From positions 620,001-684,000 of the forward strand of contig NZ_JBFEFI010000001.1 in the NCBI RefSeq assembly GCF_040717535.1: a stretch of 64,000 nt of DNA. Direction: 5' to 3'. Every line of letters starts with the position of its first letter. Position 1 is the stretch's first letter. Both the position numbers and the translations under genes were made by a program. Positions 36,449-45,918 of the stretch are shown here, piece after piece. The notes beneath the pieces are model-generated. The model was not told the origin of the DNA. It did not search any database and was given only the letters and a program-made list of their open reading frames with translations. Origin of the DNA: Thalassoglobus sp. JC818. Its GTDB lineage: Bacteria > Planctomycetota > Planctomycetia > Planctomycetales > Planctomycetaceae.

Positions 36449-39400
36449 ATGTCTACAGTTGATCGCGACGGTATCCTTGCGCCCTGGCTGGCGTTTGCAC
36501 CGATTGAAACCAGCTTCTTCGCCCCCAAAAAACGCTCTCCGCTGAACAGCCCAGCAGTCCTTGAACTGCTCGAAATGAGAACGCTCATGAGTGGGACACC
36601 GACGGACGTTCCCGAGGCAGCCACTTCTGGCACTGAGATCTGGGTTGATCAAAGCTCAACCAACCCGATTCAAAACGGAGATAGTGCGAGCCCGTTCACG
36701 TCGATCAATGCAGCGATTAATGCTGCTTCAGAAGGTGACACGATCTGGGTCCGTGAAGGTGTGTATCGCGAAACAATTCGACTCACCTCGGACATCTCTC
36801 TCCGCGCCGTTCCGGGAGATCATGTCGTCCTTTCGGGAAGCGATCGAATCACCAACTGGACTGACAACGGGGATGGAACTTATCAAACGACACTGGACTG
36901 GCACCCCAGTTCGCTCTTCGTGAACTCACAAGAGATTTCTCAATCGCGACACCCTGACCAGGGATGGTGGATTGTCGATTCGATTGGCGAATCCAAGATC
37001 ACCGACTCCGAACTGATCGGAATGGATGCGGAAACGCTTCTCGATTCGGAGTTCTACATCTGGACGGCCCACGGCAACGTTCAGTACACCGTAACGATTA
37101 TCGGTTTTGACTCCACGACAGGGACGATTACCTACGAGTCTCCCAACGAAATCATGACGATCCAAGCTGGTGACCGCTTTTACTTAACCGGACACGAGAA
37201 CTTTGTCAGCCAACCGGGTGAATATTCGATCACAGAAACCGCTGAAGGTTTTGTGGTCACTTATAAATCCGGGGACATCTCGGACTTAGACAACTTCGAA
37301 GCATCCCGAAGAACTGCAGTCCTTCGGGCAATAGGCGTTTCAAATGTTCTGGTTGATGGATTCGAAATCAGCGGATCTGAATGGCTCGGCGTTGAAATTC
37401 GTAATGCAACGAATGTGCAGATTTCAAATAGCGTCATCACAAACAATCAGCAAGCTGGGGTCTCGCTTCGCTCTTCTTCAAACGTGGTCATCTCGCAGAA
37501 CCTGATTACCCAAAACGGCAACGGGATCGTTGCCGTGACGGTTTCGGACCTGCGAATTCTGCGAAACGAAGTTGCCTACAATCGTCAAGACGGAGTTGTC
37601 ATTGCCTACAACTCAAACAACGTTCTGATCCACGAGAACTACATTCATCATCACTTCGGGAAAGGGCACCCCGACAACATCCAGACGTTTTACAACGTTT
37701 CCAACATCGTCATTTCGAACAATCTTCTGTTGGCGGCAACCCAACAGATCATGATGCACGAGACCCAGGGAGTGGTTGTCGATGGCAATGTGATGATCGG
37801 GTCAACAGGCAATTTAATGACGTTCGGTCACGACAGTGTTTTCGATGTTCGCATCTCGAACAACACAGCTGCTTTCGCTGGCATGGGCATGATGCGAATG
37901 ACTGGTGACAACTACGAATTTTACGGAAACATCTTCCAGACCGGCCATGATAAGCTGTTGTATTCCACTTCGGATGTTGAACACACAACTTCCGATTCCA
38001 ATCTGTACTGGCACAGCGATTTAGTGACCGATGGCCTTCTCTTCTACGATAGTACCGGGTGGCACAAAAGTCTCGAATCATATCAATCCACAAAAGATGA
38101 CGACCAGAACTCCGTTTACGAGTCCCCTGGGTTTGCGAACGCTCCCCTGGCTGCTGACCTCGTTGATGTCAGAAGGCTGGGAGAGATGCAACTGGATTAT
38201 CTCCCGATGTGGAGAGGTGGCAAGTTCTTTGAAGTCGGCGATCATGTTGAAGTTAATTATGATGGAATCGTCCGCGAAGTGGTCGAAATCCGTGACGGCG
38301 GAATTGTCCTGTCGGTTCCTCTCGACGAGATTCCGTTCGGTCATGTTGCCGTCGCGAACTGGGGAGACAAGACTGACTTTGATCTCAATCTCGATCGCGT
38401 CAGTTCGACGAGTGCACTCTTGGCTTCAAGCGATCTCGCTCTGGCTTCAGCAGAACTCACGACTACGTCCTTCGGTGCTTCGATCAACGTTCCAAGCTTC
38501 CAACTGGCCGACTTCAACGGAGATGGCCAACGCGACATTCCGGAGTCAGGAACCGGATCGACAGCTCCTCCCGCGACGATCAATCTTCCGCCAACGATAG
38601 ACTTCGAGCAAAGTGTCATTTCGATCCCTGAGAACACAGTGATTGGGGAAGCGATTCGAATTGGAACGGTGCAAGTGAACGATGACGGTGTCGGCCAGTC
38701 AATTGTTTCACTTGCTGGTTCACATGCTCATCTCTTTGAACTTGTCGGAGATGGTCTGTATTTGAAAGCTGGAACCAACCTCGATTATGAAACATCCTCA
38801 CAGTTGGACGTTTCAGTTCGAGTCAATGATCCAGAAGTGGGCGGTAGCGTTGATGACTCCGTCGACGTCCAACTCAAGATCACAGACGTCGATGAATCTC
38901 CGACTCGCGTCGCACCAACAATTGATTTCACCCAGACGACATTCTCGATTGCGGAAAATACCACTCTCGATGCGAGACTGAAGATTGGTACGTTTAGTGT
39001 CACACAGGATGGCTTTGGTCAGAGCATCGTCTCGCTCGCTGGGACAGACGCTCATCTCTTCGAGCTGATTGGTGATAGTCTCTATCTGAAAGCGGGGACA
39101 GACCTCGACTACGAGACAGATTCGCAATTTAACGTCTCGCTAAGAGTGGACGACCCCGAAGTAGGAAGCAGCGTCGACGATTCCGTAGACGTTCGCCTCA
39201 AAATCACCGATGTCAACGAAGTTCCGCCACGTGTCTCCCCGACAATTAACTTCAATCAAACGATAAATTCGGTTACCGAGAACGCAACGCTCGACGCACG
39301 TCTTAAAATCGGCACCTTTACCGTCACGCAGGATGGTTTCGGGCAGAGTATCGTCTCGCTCGCTGGAACGGATTCTCATCTTTTCGAGCTTCTTGGCGAT

Positions 39401-41254
39401 GGACTTTACCTGAAAGCGGGAACGAACCTCGACTACGAGACCACCTCGCAATTGAGCGTCTCTCTGCAAGTGAACGATCCTGAAGTCGGTGGAAGTATTG
39501 ACGACTCTGTCGACGTTCGACTCGCAATCACCGATGTCAATGAAGTTCCACCACGTGTCTCGCCAACCATCGATTTCAACCAGACGGTTGGCTCAATTGC
39601 GGAGAATACAACGCTCAGCACACGACTCAAAATTGGCACGTTCACAGTCACTCAGGATGGCTTCGGGCAGAGCATCGTGACGATCGCTGGAACAGATGCT
39701 CATCTCTTCGAGCTGATTGGTGATGGACTCTACCTGAAAGCTGGAACGACTCTCGACTACGAGACCGACTCACAGTTCAATGTCTCGATACGAATCGACG
39801 ACCCCGAAGTGGGAAGCAGCGTTGATGATTCGGTCGACATTCGCCTCAGAATCACGGACGTGGATGAAGCCCCTCCTCGAGTTGCACCAACGATCGAACT
39901 CAACCAGACGACGTGGTCGATTGCTGAAGACACCACACTGAACACAAGACTTAAGGTCGGCACATTCACCGTCACGCAAGACGGTTTCGGCGAGAGTATC
40001 GTTTCCCTGGCTGGCGCGGATGCTCATCTCTTCGAGATCATTGGAGACAACCTTTACCTGAAAGCGGGAACAAACCTCGACTACGAGACCGACTCGCAGT
40101 TCAACGTCACGCTTCGAGTGAATGATCCGGAAGTTGGTGGCAGTGTCGATGACACCGTCGATGTTCAACTCACAATCACGGACGTCAATGAAGACCCGAA
40201 TGTCATTCAGCAAGCGACTAACCTCGTTGTGGTCAACGGCTCGATGGCTCATCTCGGTGTCATCGTCGATGGCGAACTGGTCATGATCGACTCCGTGGAC
40301 TGGCAGTCGACTGGGGTCAATGAACTGATCACAGGCGACTTCAATGGTGACGGCCTCATTGATGTCGCAGGCGTGAATGGTTCCAATCAAATCTGGGTTG
40401 GACTCACTGACAGTTCAGGACTGGGAACGCCGGAAAAATGGGGCGAATGGCGAAGCAAAGAGGTGAATGGAAACCTCGCAGTCGGTGATTTCAACGGGGA
40501 TGGTCTCGATGATTTCATTTCATTCGGCTCCGATCGACGATGGCACGTTCAATACTCGACTGGCAATGGTCTCGAGTTGGAAGCAAGTGATCGCTGGGCG
40601 GGACGACGCTATTTGAAAGACGCAGTTGTCGTCGGTGACTTCAACGGAGACGGTCACGACGATGTGGCACTGAGCAAGCGGTCCGGCGTCTGGAACATGA
40701 GCTTGGGATCCGCAACGGGATTGACCGACAGCTTCGAGGTGATGAGTTGGAACAAGAAAACGACCTGGCTGGACGTTCAGGCTACGGACTGGAACGGTGA
40801 TGGATTGGAAGAAATCTCCGCCCGCACGAAGTCCGGGGATTGGTACTCCTTTGAGTTTCATTCCACAGGCGACGACCAAGGGACGATGACGGAACAATTC
40901 CTCGGAACTTTCAACTCTTTGGACGCCTGGGATAATTTCATCATCGCTGATTTCACCGGCGACAGCACCAGTGAAATTGTGGGGGTCAATGGCTCAGGTG
41001 ATTGGTTCCTTATGCAATTCACCGAAACGAGCGAAACGCGAATGCTCTCCTTCGGAAAATGGGCTGGGAAAAACCCGTCCCTGATCGCAGCAATTGATAT
41101 CGATGGCAACGGAACTGCTGATCTCGTCGGAGTTGAGCAGGCCTCTGGAGAGAGTTGGATGGCTCCCAGCCTCGGAACTCAGTTTGACCAACTGACTCAT
41201 ATCGGATCAGTTGGTTTTGACCTCGGCGACAAAGCGGGAATTTATCTTTCGTAA
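36449..41254 (+). CDS. Giant extracellular protein: LEPR-XLL-like N-terminus, beta-helix, five cadherin repeats, FG-GAP repeats
   Basis: 1601 residues from ATG 36449; an in-frame upstream extension to 36332 looks non-coding. There is no ordinary signal peptide. Residues 36-49 (AVLELLEMRTLMSG) match the LEPR-XLL-type motif found at the start of large planctomycete surface proteins. About 65-600 is a right-handed parallel beta-helix, opening with a DUF1565-like segment (SPFTSINAAINAASEGDTIWVREGVYRE) and repeating NVQISNSVITNNQ-like turns; this fold is common in polysaccharide lyases and adhesins. A dockerin-like calcium loop (ADFNGDGQRDI) lies near 686. Residues 715-1254 are five cadherin-like repeats of 108 residues with conserved IAENT, LDYET and DDSVDV. 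The rest has six FG-GAP/VCBS calcium loops (DFNGDGLIDV, DFNGDGLDDF and similar). It is probably a surface adhesin or cell-surface glycan-binding protein; enzymatic activity is possible but not shown. Confidence 0.9.
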   Translation: MSTVDRDGILAPWLAFAPIETSFFAPKKRSPLNSPAVLELLEMRTLMSGTPTDVPEAATSGTEIWVDQSSTNPIQNGDSASPFTSINAAINAASEGDTIWVREGVYRETIRLTSDISLRAVPGDHVVLSGSDRITNWTDNGDGTYQTTLDWHPSSLFVNSQEISQSRHPDQGWWIVDSIGESKITDSELIGMDAETLLDSEFYIWTAHGNVQYTVTIIGFDSTTGTITYESPNEIMTIQAGDRFYLTGHENFVSQPGEYSITETAEGFVVTYKSGDISDLDNFEASRRTAVLRAIGVSNVLVDGFEISGSEWLGVEIRNATNVQISNSVITNNQQAGVSLRSSSNVVISQNLITQNGNGIVAVTVSDLRILRNEVAYNRQDGVVIAYNSNNVLIHENYIHHHFGKGHPDNIQTFYNVSNIVISNNLLLAATQQIMMHETQGVVVDGNVMIGSTGNLMTFGHDSVFDVRISNNTAAFAGMGMMRMTGDNYEFYGNIFQTGHDKLLYSTSDVEHTTSDSNLYWHSDLVTDGLLFYDSTGWHKSLESYQSTKDDDQNSVYESPGFANAPLAADLVDVRRLGEMQLDYLPMWRGGKFFEVGDHVEVNYDGIVREVVEIRDGGIVLSVPLDEIPFGHVAVANWGDKTDFDLNLDRVSSTSALLASSDLALASAELTTTSFGASINVPSFQLADFNGDGQRDIPESGTGSTAPPATINLPPTIDFEQSVISIPENTVIGEAIRIGTVQVNDDGVGQSIVSLAGSHAHLFELVGDGLYLKAGTNLDYETSSQLDVSVRVNDPEVGGSVDDSVDVQLKITDVDESPTRVAPTIDFTQTTFSIAENTTLDARLKIGTFSVTQDGFGQSIVSLAGTDAHLFELIGDSLYLKAGTDLDYETDSQFNVSLRVDDPEVGSSVDDSVDVRLKITDVNEVPPRVSPTINFNQTINSVTENATLDARLKIGTFTVTQDGFGQSIVSLAGTDSHLFELLGDGLYLKAGTNLDYETTSQLSVSLQVNDPEVGGSIDDSVDVRLAITDVNEVPPRVSPTIDFNQTVGSIAENTTLSTRLKIGTFTVTQDGFGQSIVTIAGTDAHLFELIGDGLYLKAGTTLDYETDSQFNVSIRIDDPEVGSSVDDSVDIRLRITDVDEAPPRVAPTIELNQTTWSIAEDTTLNTRLKVGTFTVTQDGFGESIVSLAGADAHLFEIIGDNLYLKAGTNLDYETDSQFNVTLRVNDPEVGGSVDDTVDVQLTITDVNEDPNVIQQATNLVVVNGSMAHLGVIVDGELVMIDSVDWQSTGVNELITGDFNGDGLIDVAGVNGSNQIWVGLTDSSGLGTPEKWGEWRSKEVNGNLAVGDFNGDGLDDFISFGSDRRWHVQYSTGNGLELEASDRWAGRRYLKDAVVVGDFNGDGHDDVALSKRSGVWNMSLGSATGLTDSFEVMSWNKKTTWLDVQATDWNGDGLEEISARTKSGDWYSFEFHSTGDDQGTMTEQFLGTFNSLDAWDNFIIADFTGDSTSEIVGVNGSGDWFLMQFTETSETRMLSFGKWAGKNPSLIAAIDIDGNGTADLVGVEQASGESWMAPSLGTQFDQLTHIGSVGFDLGDKAGIYLS
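38591..40210 (+). repeat. Five tandem 324-bp repeats encoding cadherin domains
   Basis: Units begin at 38591, 38915, 39239, 39563 and 39887, each exactly 324 bases (108 codons), starting at the Pro-Thr-Ile sequence. Units 2-5 share long nearly identical runs (for example the stretch coding TQDGFGQSIVSLAGTDAHLF); unit 1 is more divergent, with VNDDGVGQSIVSLAGSHAHLF. The constant unit length with no indels points to amplification by unequal exchange. Confidence 0.93.
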
Positions 41255-41580
41255 CGCCCCCTGAAATCCTGCTGTCTAACCACGATTCTCCGTCTGGCAC
41301 TGCACAAAATGCAGCGAATACACAGGCTAGAGAAGAATGATTCCGAGAATCTGAGGAAGGATCGATTGCGACCTGCATCATCTGCCGGTCGCAGCTCGCT
41401 GATTGAAAATCATCTTGCTGGGGTTTTGAGAAATCTTCTATTCTCTGGGCCACCCCACGCATATGAATCACACCCGGTCGGTTGATGGTGGATCTTCAAA
41501 TCCTACCCATCCTTCATCAACCAATACCGACAATCGTATCCACCTTCTCGGCACATTCTTTCTCTCATTCATCGTGGTTT
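41255..41580. other. Gap between the two adhesin genes
   Basis: 326 bases. The second ORF can be extended upstream to 41482, but that part shows no ribosome-binding site and would place residues before the signal peptide. No terminator hairpin was seen after the first gene, so read-through into the second is possible. Confidence 0.4.
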
Positions 41581-44500
41581 ATGGCCAGGTCAACACACGG
41601 TACGCCTCGTTGGGGGCGAATCGTAGGAATTGGAGCGGTGATCGCGACTCTCGCGACAGGGCTACCGCTGCGCGCTGCCGAATCCTGGCATGCGCATGAA
41701 GGTCCATCGGGCACAGAGTCCGTTCGTCCATTTCCTTCGACACCTCAACAGATCAATTCAACCCCTGATTCTTCCGATGAAGAACAGCCAGAAGGTATCG
41801 AAGCACGAAAGCCTTCGCTCGCTTTTCCACCAAAAGTGGAGGTCGACGCTGGCTCAGCCAAGCCTGAACTCGCCAGGCCGATGCCGCTTGGTCCCATTCG
41901 ACGACCACTCGCTGACGATTCTGAATCTGAATCGACAACGACGACACCAAATTCGAATCCGGCCGCTCGTGCAACTCCGGACCCCGCGTTCGCAACAGTT
42001 TCTGCAAATTCGGGCCCCGAAACTGTCGGAGTTGTGACACTCGGAGGATCTCAGGCTTCTGAAGATGAGGCCGACGGTGTGGTCTCTCTCCAAAACAATC
42101 GCAAGCTGAGACGTCCGCCACCTCTGGCCGTTGAGTCGGCAGCTGCAATTGAGTCACCAGCAGACGACTCCTCGCTCCCAGCCATCATCATGCTCGATGG
42201 CTACGAAGAGATGGATATTGATTCAGCAGTCCAGCAACCGCAGTACAACAGTTGGACTTCACCTCGCGGAATCGGGCCGATCGCTCCGCCTTCGAATCGA
42301 ATTCGTGGAATTCAGGGACGCGCCGGGTATTTTGCATTCGACACGTTTGGGCGAGATAGTTCTCTCAGCGATCTGGAACTGATGCCATACGTGGTCGACG
42401 GTGAGAATGTCTACTACGGCGACATGCGTTTCTTTGTCGCAGAGGGTGACCGCATGGGAACCAATGTCGGTCTGGGACTGCGACACATCAACGATACACA
42501 AACAGGCTACGTGGGCGGTTCGATCTGGTTTGACTATGACCGCTTCTACGAGAAGTCCTTCTACCAGTTGGGACTAGGCCTGGAAGCCACCCTCGATCAG
42601 TTTGAGATTCGCGGAAATGGTTACCTGCCTCTCAATCAGGGGGACCAAGAACTTGGAACTCAACTGCTGACCAGCCGCGTGGAAGGGAGCAACCTCCACG
42701 TTTATTCTTCCACCTCCCTGATGCGGCCCATGTCGGGATTCGACTGGGAAGTCGGTCTCACCGTTCCTTTTGAGGAATGGATCTTGAGAGGCTATGTCGG
42801 TTCCTACCACTTCTTCGCCGACGACTCAGAGACGATCAATGGCTTGAAAGCCCGCGGGGAAGTCGACTGGGGACACTTGAACCTCTCGACAACTGTGACC
42901 CACGACGATACGTACGGCACCGATGTCATGCTGGGAGTCGGCGTCGAATGGCCGCAAATTGCTGACCAACCTCAAGGTCTCAACACTGCGATGACTCCTC
43001 TGCGTTTCGCAAGACGTAACCACAACATCATCGTCGATCGAGATTACCGAATTAACGAGACTGTCGTCCCTCTCAACCAACCGGGACAAAATCCGGAACC
43101 CTCCATTCCCGCCCCAGGCGGCTCTGGCGGGTCAGGAAATCTCATCACCGATGCACTTCTCGCTCCCTCGGACATGTGGGACGGAACACTCGACTGGGAC
43201 GGAAGAGACGTTCCAGAAGATCCCGACCGCGTCAACTACAAACCAGTCGCCCACTATGCAATCGTGCCATTCCAAGATGTCACAGGAGACTTCATCGTCC
43301 CAGTCGTCGCATTCAGCAAGGGTGGAATCGCCAGCGTGACATTCCACGTTGAAGGCAGCGAGGCTGTCGTTAACGCTCCACAAATTGTATCCGCTTATGC
43401 CGGCAATCCCTTCGAAGCATATGTCGTCAAGCTCGATGCGAGCGAGTTTCCAGAACACGACGGAGCGTTCGAAGTTTACGCAACCGTGCAACCAAAGGAC
43501 CCGAGTGCACAAGCGAGGGTCATTTCCTTACCCCTGTTCTCCAACATCAATGGAACACTTCCGACCGCGAAGTCCTACGTCGACGCGAACAACGGATCAG
43601 ACACCACTGGCGACGGATCCTCTGCAAATCCGTTTGCAACAATCACTGAGGCTCGTAATTCTCTTGTAGCATCTGGGAAAGTGGATGGAGGAACAATTAT
43701 TCTGCGCGATGGTGAGTATGAATACTCAAACGCATCAGCAGAAGCTGTTCTCAACGAACGTTGGCTGACCATCAAACCCGACACAGGTCACCAACCAGTC
43801 ATCAATGCAACTGGGGATAGCTTATCTGGAGGACTCGCGACGAACCGTATCAAGATTGAGGGCGTCACACTTGATGCTTCAAATTCCGAACCAGTGTTCC
43901 TGATCAACTCAAGCATAGCAAGGCTTCCAGATTCATCACTCTGGCTTGACAAGTTGACATACACAGGGCGTGGCGCCCATGTCCAAGGACGTGTAGCCAA
44001 TGGATTCGAGAGTATTTACTACACAGACTTAACGTTTCAAGACACCAAAGACGCAGCGATTCTAGGCGTACTGGCAAGAAACATCACAATCAAGAACATT
44101 GGGTCCGATGCTTTTACACAAACGAGAGCTGTAATTGGCGGGAATGTCGAGCAAATTGATCCCGGGGACACAGATTTTCATCCAGACATCTGGCAATTCT
44201 GGGGAGACGATCTAGAGAATATTCTTCTCTATGGAGTATGGACTAGCGAAGACGTCGTATCACAGGGTGTGTTCTTTAGGGCCGTAGAAAAGGTGTATGA
44301 CGTCGCAGTGGTTAATTCCGTGTTGAGGTCATCTGACAATGCTGGAATTTCGTCACAATTTCGCGTCGCTGATGTCTCACACGTATATATGCGAGGAAGT
44401 ACGTTTGGCCAGTCACTGCATCTTCGAAGTGGTGAAACAACGGACTTCGTTTCTATGAAACACTTCGACATCTCGGGCAACATTTTCACACGAGTTACTG

Positions 44501-44751
44501 CTGACGAACTTGTCGGAGACAAAGCGTTTGACGAGTCATTCGGAAACCGATGGGTTGACAACTTCTTCATCGATGACAGATACACCGCTGGGGAAGTGGC
44601 CGGCATCGGAAATCCGGATTGGGATAATGATTTGTTAATACCGGGGCAAGATGGAAACCTTACCACCGACAGTTCCCAAGATTTACTTTTAGACGTCCTG
44701 GGGAATGTAAGAATGGCAGGAAATGACTTTATCGGTGCGTTAACTCAGTAG
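41581..44751 (+). CDS. Inverse-autotransporter (intimin-like) barrel with beta-helix passenger
   Basis: 1056 residues from ATG 41581, which leaves a good signal peptide (RIVGIGAVIATLATGLPLRAAES). Residues 35-235 are Pro/Ser/Glu-rich and disordered. About 239-456 fits the intimin/invasin outer-membrane barrel: VGLGLRHINDTQTGYVGGSIWFDYDRFYEKSFYQLGLGLEA, DQFEIRGNGYLPL, SGFDWEVGLTVP. It is followed by a linker with RFARRNHNIIVDRDYRI, like the end of intimin barrels. Residues 540-660 form a beta-sandwich and 664-1056 a beta-helix starting VDANNGSDTTGDGSSANPFATITEARNSL. In type Ve secretion the N-terminal barrel exports the C-terminal passenger, usually Ig-like domains; here the passenger is a beta-helix. 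Codon use shifts in the last kilobase toward TTA, ATA, AGA and AGG. An IS5 remnant begins about 35 bases after the stop. Confidence 0.82.
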   Translation: MARSTHGTPRWGRIVGIGAVIATLATGLPLRAAESWHAHEGPSGTESVRPFPSTPQQINSTPDSSDEEQPEGIEARKPSLAFPPKVEVDAGSAKPELARPMPLGPIRRPLADDSESESTTTTPNSNPAARATPDPAFATVSANSGPETVGVVTLGGSQASEDEADGVVSLQNNRKLRRPPPLAVESAAAIESPADDSSLPAIIMLDGYEEMDIDSAVQQPQYNSWTSPRGIGPIAPPSNRIRGIQGRAGYFAFDTFGRDSSLSDLELMPYVVDGENVYYGDMRFFVAEGDRMGTNVGLGLRHINDTQTGYVGGSIWFDYDRFYEKSFYQLGLGLEATLDQFEIRGNGYLPLNQGDQELGTQLLTSRVEGSNLHVYSSTSLMRPMSGFDWEVGLTVPFEEWILRGYVGSYHFFADDSETINGLKARGEVDWGHLNLSTTVTHDDTYGTDVMLGVGVEWPQIADQPQGLNTAMTPLRFARRNHNIIVDRDYRINETVVPLNQPGQNPEPSIPAPGGSGGSGNLITDALLAPSDMWDGTLDWDGRDVPEDPDRVNYKPVAHYAIVPFQDVTGDFIVPVVAFSKGGIASVTFHVEGSEAVVNAPQIVSAYAGNPFEAYVVKLDASEFPEHDGAFEVYATVQPKDPSAQARVISLPLFSNINGTLPTAKSYVDANNGSDTTGDGSSANPFATITEARNSLVASGKVDGGTIILRDGEYEYSNASAEAVLNERWLTIKPDTGHQPVINATGDSLSGGLATNRIKIEGVTLDASNSEPVFLINSSIARLPDSSLWLDKLTYTGRGAHVQGRVANGFESIYYTDLTFQDTKDAAILGVLARNITIKNIGSDAFTQTRAVIGGNVEQIDPGDTDFHPDIWQFWGDDLENILLYGVWTSEDVVSQGVFFRAVEKVYDVAVVNSVLRSSDNAGISSQFRVADVSHVYMRGSTFGQSLHLRSGETTDFVSMKHFDISGNIFTRVTADELVGDKAFDESFGNRWVDNFFIDDRYTAGEVAGIGNPDWDNDLLIPGQDGNLTTDSSQDLLLDVLGNVRMAGNDFIGALTQ

Positions 44752-44784
44752 TGCAGCATTAGGAATTCGAAAAAACACCGAAAT

Positions 44785-45025
44785 CACTCGATCTTGCGTT
44801 GACCGTTGGCTGCCGCTGGAAAGATCTTGTAAAGGAATTGGGTTTGGTATGATGGAACTGCGGCGACACAGTTGCTTGATTGCAAAGAGTCCGCAAGTTA
44901 GAGGGCGATTCACCACCATTTTTCTCACCGAATGGGTGTGAAACAACCAACTCTAGCACGAGAATGTTGCCACTGGTTCGTCACAAGTACGAGTTTTTTG
45001 TCGCGGAGATTGCAAAGGCCGAAGT
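44785..45025 (+). mobile_element. IS5-family transposase remnant (second, inverted copy)
   Basis: The plus strand reads LTVGCRWKDLVKELG at the start, matching LTVGCRWKDV of the copy at 35142-36028. At the DNA level the similarity continues, with small gaps, through GATTCACCACC, CTCACCGAATGG, ACAACCAACTCT, CACAAGTACG and GCGGAG, each with a counterpart in order in the first copy. The two copies lie in opposite orientation and flank the adhesin pair. The reading frame is destroyed. Confidence 0.75.
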
Positions 45026-45483
45026 TATGTTGGCCGCACAAGCATGCTCGGTGAAATGCCGTGGATGGAAGTTTCTCCGACGTCCCTCATCGGGTCGATC
45101 AAGGTTTCGTATTCGTCAATGACTTCGAGATCCTGGTCGAGCACGACAATCCCAATTTCAATGACTCGATCCGTGGCTCGCAATCCTGTCGGTTCGACAT
45201 CGATGACTGCATACTCTTCGCGCCCAGCCTGATTCTGTTCCAACACCCAAAGCCCTTTCGATTGAGAAATCAATTGCCCACGTCGAAACTCAGAATAGCA
45301 TCTCGAAAGTCTGTCGAGAATCTTCTGGAGTGAATTCTCACTGAGTGACACAACCAGAATTGCAATGCACGTGACTCGCTCAGTTGGACTGTCCTCGTTC
45401 GTCGCACTAAGTTTTCGTAGGGACTGAACGCGAGCACGAGGTGCCACCCGCCGAACTTCAGTTGCGAGCGAGAGTCCATGCAT
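45025..45483 (-). pseudogene. Exonuclease (DnaQ/RNase T-like) gene truncated at its 3' end
   Basis: 152 codons. The second half carries the Exo I motif YAVIDVEPTGLRATDRVIEIGIVVLDQDLEVIDEYETLIDP (Asp and Glu ligands) and ISPSML, as in DNA polymerase III epsilon-like 3'-5' exonucleases. The reading then ends in VRPT and a stop, where family members continue with the Exo II and Exo III motifs (about 100 more residues). The IS5 remnant begins exactly there, so the 3' half has been lost. The N-terminal 90 residues include a segment PTERVTCIAILVVSLSENSLQKILDRL that looks like a genuine lead domain. Start at ATG 45483 is uncertain. Confidence 0.7.
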
Positions 45484-45918
45484 CCTCCATTTCGCATCAA
45501 TCCATAATTATCCATGGATTCAGGGGGCTTCGAGCTTGAGAGTGGTTCCTTGAGGCCTTAGCGTGTTGCCGTTCACTTCTTGTTTGTGTCGATTTGTCAC
45601 AGCGTCACTCCCACATGCACTGTTGATTGGTCCCTGTCATTTACGTTTTCAGTTGAGACGATCTGAAAACCTGATGACGTGATTCTTTCCAGCGTGTGGA
45701 TGATTTTGGCCTGTCGCCACTCTCAAATCATGGACAATTCGTCCACCATCTTTCATTGACAATTTTCATCTCGATTCGGCGAGTCCGCGCTCCTCGCAGC
45801 CCACGAGTACGTCGCAGTTGACTGTGCCTTCAATGCACAGTTTGCCATGTTGATGTCATGTCTGGCCTGTCCGGAGTCAGCGTCCTCGCCTGAAATGCGC
45901 TTCAACTTAAGGCTTGGA
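45484..45918. other. Gene-free region after the truncated exonuclease
   Basis: 435 bases containing the promoter of the redoxin fusion gene. No frame with support and no repeat was seen. The longer upstream reading of the fusion gene from 45847 starts here and is rejected. Confidence 0.4.

Noticed and set aside
39770-40390. Several 60-200-codon minus-strand frames across the cadherin repeats
   Set aside because: They recur with the same 324-base period as the repeats and are antisense shadows.
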